64,000 nucleotides of DNA, taken from the NCBI GenBank assembly GCA_020064725.1, contig JAGTWJ010000019.1:62001-126000 (forward strand). The letters are read 5' to 3'. Every line of letters starts with the position of its first letter. Position 1 is the first letter of the stretch. The notes below the pieces were generated by a model that saw nothing but the letters and a program-made list of their open reading frames with translations, ran no database searches and was not told the origin of the DNA. This document shows positions 58,492 to 64,000 of this stretch, in pieces. The DNA comes from Drechslerella dactyloides (Eukaryota > Ascomycota > Orbiliomycetes > Orbiliales > Orbiliaceae). The position numbers and the translations under genes are program-made.

Positions 58492-60171
58492 TTTACCAGG
58501 AAGGATATGGCCGCAAGCAGGACACAAGACAGGGAAAGTTCCATTTTGTAAATACTCGCTGCAGGGCAGAGCACCCATCGGTAAATTTCACGGCGCGAAC
58601 GCATATATGTAGTTAAATACTTTGCCCCAGAAAAGTTTGTGGATGCTTCAGGTGCCACCAGGTTTTTTTTTTTTGGATAATAGTGGTGGGAGCGGTTGCT
58701 TAAGCCTCGTAACTTGCCTCCTACCTTTATCTATGATAATAGGAGAAGGTCTGCGTAGGAGACGATATTTCAACATCAGCATGTTATATTTTCTAATCTC
58801 TGATCTAATATGGGATTATGGAGTGAGCCGCTAGCCAATGGGTAGTTTATATGCAAACGCTTTCAAGCCTTCTGATTCATCTGTCTGTTATACACCAGAT
58901 TGATAACCAACCCCGCCATCTGGGCTGCGTTCTAGCCGGCCTCCGGGCTTCTCATATCCTACGGACATACATATCTTCTTGCTCCATGCTTTCTATATAT
59001 ACAAGCAGAGGGCTACGGCTTCGTGTATATATATATATGTGTATATGTACGTGTGGGTGCTGTATACGTAGGCCAACCCTTGAAGACAGCTTTTACGATG
59101 CTGCTGCCTTATACGCGGTGCAGTAGTTGGAGGCTGCCATTTAAAATTCTCATACGGATAAGCTATATAATTGTCTCGTATACCAGACAGCCGATCCTCT
59201 GGGCCAGCGAAGCTGGACCTGCCGGAAGCACCCGGCTTCGCCCGTAAAGTACGGCTATCTCGTTCACGAGACAAGCTATATAAGTACAAGGTGGCGGCTT
59301 TGTGCCCATACCAGCACATGCGCGCAGGCTGCCGCTTGCTTGTACTGCTCGCTCGCTTATCGTTGATGTTACGTTAGCTGACAAATAGCTTTGTCACTGA
59401 CCAGGGTCCAACCAGTCCCCGCACACTGGTCATGCACATCAGGTACCGACGTGTACATGTACATGTACCTCAGACTGACGGGAGCCGTATTGCACTCTTT
59501 AGTGTGAAGACAGCCAGCTTGGAAGTTCTTTACAGACCGGGGCCTCATAGCGGTAGGATTTGCTCGGACTGGATAGCTTGGGGCGGAAAGTCGTCCGTCG
59601 GTTATAACGTTAAAAGTTATGTCTCGCACCAATCCCGAGATTGGATCAACTTACACAGCAGTCGCTCTTTTTCGTTTTTGTGATTCCATCCGGGTCTGGA
59701 ATTATTTCCAGGGGGTATAAGTGATCTCTGTGAAAATGTTTATTCATTCCCCAGGCCCGCGGGAGCGGTGTCCCCAAGATTGAAGTAACCAGGGCTAACG
59801 GGATAGGGCCAAGGCATCTTGAACTTTGCAGAGCTCTCTGCTAGCCAGATTAGAGTGGTCGGGGTTTTGAGTTTCAATATTGATCGATCGGTGCATGCAA
59901 CGGTGTCTAGACAAGACACGGCTAAACCTGGCATCGAGGCTAGGCTAAACCTCGCAGGCATTTCGCGGAGTGCTTTTTCCGTTTATGGAGCTAGGGTTGC
60001 GGAGCGTGCCTAAAAGCAAATACTAACTGCTCTCATATGGCGTATATATATATGAAGTCAGGGCGGTTAGTCTTTCGTGCTCCTGGCTATAATCATTGCT
60101 GGTCGTGATCAAAATATCCACATTTTGTTTACAAAACTCCGACTGATGGCCGACCGAAGTTTATTATCACA
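58492..60171. other. spacer without a supported gene
   Basis: Includes (AT)n around 59023-59045, GTACATGTACATGTAC at 59453-59468 and a partial dispersed-repeat core (GTGTCCCCAAGATTGAAG) at 59769. Confidence 0.45.
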
Positions 60172-60933
60172 ATGACCGACAACAATTTTTTGGGTCTACC
60201 CTCTTCACAGCTTATCATTGGAACGGCGGAAACTAGGCCCGCCCTGATTGATGTCATATCAGGGCTCTGGAAGGGCACAGTGATGCTCGCATCGAAATCC
60301 GCCACCACGATCGAACACTTGTTGGATGGAGTTCAAAACGCAGAGCTATCAGACCATCACTGGGATACTCAATGTGCTTTGGCAAATATACACCAGTTAA
60401 CGTATCTCAAAGAGTATCACTATTTCTTCACGAGCAGTCGAGATCAGCATGGCAATGCGCGGATACGAGACCTCTCATCGAAGTTTCCTGGGCGGCCAAA
60501 GCTCTTCTTCAAATACGCAATTCAGAAATATCTGCTGGTCTTGAAAGAAATCCGACAATCTCCGAGGCGTAGCAACGTCGAGCACGCACGATTCTTCATC
60601 TCGGTTGCCGAGTCCTATGTTCAGTCATTACAGAAGAACTGCGCGTTCTATACGAGCCATTGGCAAACCTGCCTTAAGTTCTTACGGCAGCACAAAGACG
60701 TCGAGTTCAACGTTACGCAGAATCCACCCCAGGCAGAGTCCTGGTATGCTGAGAAATATTTCAATGAAGCCCGGCTTCAAGACAATGATATCTCTATGTG
60801 GATTACCCTAAAGCATAACCTCAAGACGGTTCGGGACTCTATACCTCCAAAAATAGTCTCCGAGCAACATCACACTGATAAAAGACGCAACTGCGGGGCC
60901 GGGGCTCGACGCAGACTTTCTCGCGCGCGATAA
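60172..60933 (+). CDS. Helical protein of unknown family (253 aa), related to the 61.9 kb gene
   Basis: An intact ATG-to-stop single exon. The protein is largely helical with no membrane segment or signal peptide. The stretch NVEHARFFISVAESYVQSL, then HWQTCLKFLRQHKD, aligns with SAEHARLFILLAKAMIRSM and FWERSLEYLNSQQE of the next gene, in the same order and spacing. A weaker match precedes it (KYAIQKYLLVLKEI against DVVLEGYIPFLMAHL). The C-terminus is basic (RRNCGAGARRRLSRAR), perhaps a nuclear signal. Both genes lie on the same strand one kilobase apart, so a tandem duplication is likely. No known domain was recognised. Confidence 0.6.
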   Translation: MTDNNFLGLPSSQLIIGTAETRPALIDVISGLWKGTVMLASKSATTIEHLLDGVQNAELSDHHWDTQCALANIHQLTYLKEYHYFFTSSRDQHGNARIRDLSSKFPGRPKLFFKYAIQKYLLVLKEIRQSPRRSNVEHARFFISVAESYVQSLQKNCAFYTSHWQTCLKFLRQHKDVEFNVTQNPPQAESWYAEKYFNEARLQDNDISMWITLKHNLKTVRDSIPPKIVSEQHHTDKRRNCGAGARRRLSRAR

Positions 60934-61686
60934 CTGGTTATTTTTTGTGCTGTCGACTTGGGTCGGTTCGTCCGACCCAGGGGGGAGCTGCGGCAGGTCT
61001 GTTATCAGTCTAGTAGTATCTGGGTAGTAGAATTCCAACCAAGTCGATAATAGATCTCCTGATGTCTCTTTATGGTGTACCGTAACCCCATATTGTACCT
61101 GAATTTTGCATCTCCCAAAGAGTCTGATTTATGAACAATCATGTAAAGATCCGGTTCAACCCCTGGCTGCTAGACTTTTGCTGATCCAGTCTCGATAATT
61201 CAAGAGCCTGGCGACGGGCCAATTCGTAGATCTTGGAGGGACGCAGCTTCAAGAATACCCTATCTTTACACTTCGTTGGTGATTCTGCCCGCTTGACCTG
61301 CCCGGCGGGCGGGCGGGCGGTGTGTGCGAAACATGTTAATAGTTCAGTCACCTAGGAACGATGAACAAGTGTTTGCTTCTCAGGCAAGCAAGAGACAGAA
61401 TGGCATGAATCCACAATTCCGTGCCTTGACATGCGTCACGAAGATTGACTTGGACATCATAGAGCCCATCCTCGACTGCTTTAGTAGAAGAGACTGATTA
61501 CAGGGCCGCGAGGTACCTAGGTGCATCCATACAAAATCGGCTGGGACCCACCACTGCGGGAGAAAACCAATACGTGACTTATTTCATATTATATACTTAC
61601 CTAACACGGACCCACGCCTTGCGGAGCTGGTGAGCTGGTCTTCGCGGAGGCTGATTCTGCGGAGGGTCTCGTAGGATCCTAGGAAT

Positions 61687-61696
61687 GCGTTAACGC
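61687..61696. repeat. GCGTTAACGC palindrome, copy 4 (10 bp)
   Basis: Core of the 12-bp palindrome seen at 17688 and 18215, here 196 bases upstream of an ATG and 24 bases before a TATA box. Confidence 0.6.
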
Positions 61697-61719
61697 GAAT
61701 ATTTCTTTCCAGCAGTTTT

Positions 61720-61727
61720 TATATAAG
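61720..61727 (+). promoter_or_regulatory. candidate TATA box of the 61.9 kb gene
   Basis: TATATAAG, 156 bases upstream of the chosen ATG at 61883. Confidence 0.4.
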
Positions 61728-61882
61728 TAGCGGTGGATTTTGCTCTCAATCGAATCCTGCTACAACTGCCATCCGTTAACCAAATCGAATTCCCCCTCTT
61801 TAACATCAGAATAGCTCTTCACTATCATATCGCCAAAAAATCTCGTTCGACTGTACCTACGACTGGTGCAACCTCCAACCCG

Positions 61883-62578
61883 ATGGGGCAACAGTCTCCG
61901 TCGCCGCTAACGCAACTCGAACCGCATTCAGCAGAGCTTAATGACCGACAACGCAATCTCTTTGAGGAATTACGGGGTATATGCAGTGATGTCGAAGTGT
62001 TGCAACCAATATGCGGTCAGCTGGTCGAAAACCAATCTTCTAACTTCACAATACACCCGGATCCCCAATGGATGCGATTCAACGTTCTTTTTGCGTATTA
62101 TCTGAATCTGCACTACGAATTAGTCCGAGTTAGCGCACGTTCACAGTGGCATTGGCGGGTCATTGACTTCGAAGAAGACCACGATCTGCGGAGGCATGTC
62201 TTCGACGTAGTTCTAGAGGGATACATACCGTTTTTAATGGCCCATTTGGATCAATCGGCTGAGCATGCACGACTATTCATCCTACTCGCGAAGGCGATGA
62301 TTCGATCGATGCGACAGATGTCACCGGCTGGGGACGAACCTTTCTGGGAACGCTCTCTCGAGTACCTGAATTCGCAACAAGAAGCTGCCTTCGGGTATCA
62401 ATGCACTAGATCTGAGGTGGTGGATATATTTTATCGCTATTGTCCCTATCTACTAGAGAGCCCTGGCTATAAAGTTATTTTCCATTTCGTCGAAGTTGCA
62501 CTAACCGACCTCCAGAAATTGTATTCAGCTTCACCCCAAACGTTTAAGCTATTACAAGCGTTTAAGCTATTATATTAG
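61883..62578 (+). CDS. Helical protein of unknown family (231 aa), related to the 60.2 kb gene
   Basis: The ATG at 61883 (MGQQSPSPLTQLEPHS) is the first Met; the frame is open upstream to 61733 but only with GTG, so a longer start or upstream exon cannot be excluded. The protein is helix-rich (LRGICSDVEVLQPICGQLV, VLFAYYLNLHYELVRV). It shares the EHARLFILLAKAMIRSM segment and following spacing with the neighbour at 60.2 kb. The last residues are a short direct repeat (TFKLLQAFKLLY). No catalytic motif, signal or membrane segment. Both genes look like members of a lineage-specific family. Confidence 0.6.
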   Translation: MGQQSPSPLTQLEPHSAELNDRQRNLFEELRGICSDVEVLQPICGQLVENQSSNFTIHPDPQWMRFNVLFAYYLNLHYELVRVSARSQWHWRVIDFEEDHDLRRHVFDVVLEGYIPFLMAHLDQSAEHARLFILLAKAMIRSMRQMSPAGDEPFWERSLEYLNSQQEAAFGYQCTRSEVVDIFYRYCPYLLESPGYKVIFHFVEVALTDLQKLYSASPQTFKLLQAFKLLY

Positions 62579-63710
62579 CAACTACCGATGGCAACAAACC
62601 CGGATGAAAATACACAAGTCATACAATGATACCTCAAACGGTACTAAGTTGGCTAGTCCTGGCTCAAAGAAGGCCCGGCGTAGGCGTAGGACCGCTTTGC
62701 GTACCATTGACGTATGACGACGAGATTTACACTGTGCAAATCCTATTCTACTTTCACGCGCCGTTTCCTTTCTATCAACAATCCCCCTCTAGTCACGAGA
62801 CTTACAAGTATATAATATACTATAGATAGGCGGCAGACGGATGGATGGTGCAGTGCAAACGGCCTTCCTGTTCTAGTAACAGTTAGTTAGTGTCACATGT
62901 ATCCATACATTTCGTTATTTGTAAGCAATTATGCAGATGATACAGTAGCAAATTTATTTCAGCCGCGTGCTTTAGTTTGACATAGAAGAACGTGCGTGTG
63001 CGCGTTCTGTTTTCTGCGTATAAAGCCTCGCCGTGTTCGGTGTGTTTATTGCATGGGTAATGTGAGCTAAGCTAGAATCGCTCTGCCAAGTCGATATATC
63101 TATGATATACATCTGCTACTACTTACCAAAGCTTGAGTATACGTGAGTTTATGTCCCGTAATTAAGCTTGCGACGAGATTTGAGGTCGATTGAAACCCTC
63201 GAAATTACAAAATGGCAGCTTCTGAGCTGATTTCGCAACAGTACACTCTAAAACTCGTCATCGATTCAACTTAAATCGCTTAGTCAATCCTAAACTCAGA
63301 AAGCCTGGTTAGATAAGATTCAGTAGATGACTCGAAGCGTCTTGTTATACCATCTATATTTGTCGTGCATCAACTGTAACTTGAGTGCCGTCCTCAGCAA
63401 ATTTGCGGTCCGTGTTGCTGGTAGATTTATACGTAAAATTGATAGATCCGAAATCTTCACACATGGAAATGAGGTTTAACCCGCTCACCCTTTCTTCTCG
63501 TGTTTTTTACTATGTAATAAATACGATCGACAAACCTTCTCACGAGAAAGTACCCGGTTATAACGACACACCAGTCTTCACGAGCGTCGGTTTGTATAGC
63601 AAATATACAGTACTACGTTCGCGGATCAAGGTGGGGTGGAAGGTTTTTATCCTCCGTGTATGACTCAAGGTTTTAATTCACAGAATATCAACATTTTAAT
63701 TGTGGTGGTC
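62579..63710. other. AT-rich spacer
   Basis: No supported gene. A 92-residue frame at 63385-63663 has no visible similarity and no good splice partner. Confidence 0.45.
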
Positions 63711-64000
63711 TCAGTGATTTCTTAGGAATGTTCCGAGCCTTGGAGATATAGTGAACTTTGGGTGTGTAGGGTCATAAGCAATCCACGTACGGGACTTAGC
63801 AAGGCGCATCAGTAACCATAGGATCTTTTCCTGACGGACAGCACCCATTGCAGCTGATTCAAGGACATAAGGGTACAGGCTTTCCCGGTAGATGGTATTG
63901 GGCACTGTAGAACAGTTTGCGAAGTAAGTTTCTGGGAAGTAAGTGCCTGTGATGTTCAAGCCTCTTATCAGAACTTCTTCGGGAAGAGGGCAATACCCTG
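63711..64000 (-). CDS. C-terminal fragment of an EST1/SMG-like protein (runs off the window)
   Basis: The minus-strand frame is open from the window edge to TGA at 63711-63713. It reads CPLPEEVLIRGL, TYFPETYF, then AVRQEKILWLLMRLAKSRTW and IAYDPTHPKF. This follows the end of the EST1/SMG DNA/RNA-binding-type domain of fungal proteins, where a LPED..LRG, YFP..WF, R.ERILWL..RLA, W..YD order is typical. Such proteins act in telomerase recruitment or nonsense-mediated decay. In filamentous fungi, divergent copies also occur in accessory regions. Only about 96 residues are visible, so whether the gene is intact cannot be judged. Confidence 0.55.
   Translation of the reverse strand, partial: GYCPLPEEVLIRGLNITGTYFPETYFANCSTVPNTIYRESLYPYVLESAAMGAVRQEKILWLLMRLAKSRTWIAYDPTHPKFTISPRLGTFLRNH

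Larger units (their letters stand above)
60934..61882. other. spacer/promoter between the two helical-protein genes
   Basis: A (GGGC)n run is at 61306-61320, a GCGTTAACGC palindrome at 61687-61696 and a TATATAAG box at 61720. No further gene. Confidence 0.5.

Overview
The window looks like nuclear DNA of a filamentous ascomycete (Pezizomycotina, most likely a Sordariomycete). The genes carry short introns of about 50-100 bases with GTRNGY-like donors and CTAAC/CTGAC branch points, and the families are typically fungal: GH75 chitosanase, S10 carboxypeptidase, tyrosinase, F-box proteins and a DUF3435 tyrosine recombinase. I see no rRNA, tRNA or CRISPR. Exon models were built by hand from splice signals, reading phase and family similarity; no transcript evidence was available.

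Layout. 0-12 kb holds mostly secreted or enzymatic genes: the C-terminus of a GH75 chitosanase with two cysteine modules, a secreted serine carboxypeptidase, a small secreted Cys-rich protein, an eight-exon tyrosinase with a Ser/Thr-rich stalk, and a short-chain dehydrogenase. 12-23 kb is gene-poor, with one doubtful gene end, a small tail-anchored protein, a two-exon secreted effector-like protein and an F-box protein. 23.4-32.8 kb is a conserved core block: a 1512-residue SNF2 ATPase with PHD-type zinc fingers, divergently transcribed from a Ufo1-like F-box/UIM protein.

From about 33 kb to the right edge the sequence changes character: AT-rich spacers, minisatellites, dispersed short repeats and gene families I cannot assign. 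It begins with an intact DUF3435/tyrosine-recombinase gene (33873-36285), the class that includes Starship 'captains', reading rightward into this region. Behind it come a coiled-coil protein, an FHA-like/kinase protein, two genes built on the same 11-residue repeat, a 168-bp tandem repeat, a duplicated divergent gene pair (one copy broken), a tail-anchored coiled-coil protein and two related helical proteins. The window ends in the C-terminus of an EST1/SMG-like protein. The working reading is core chromosome on the left and an accessory, possibly Starship-derived, compartment on the right.

The strongest leads for something new are the recombinase plus its rightward cargo, the 11-residue repeat family with its scattered relics, and the duplicated divergent gene pair.
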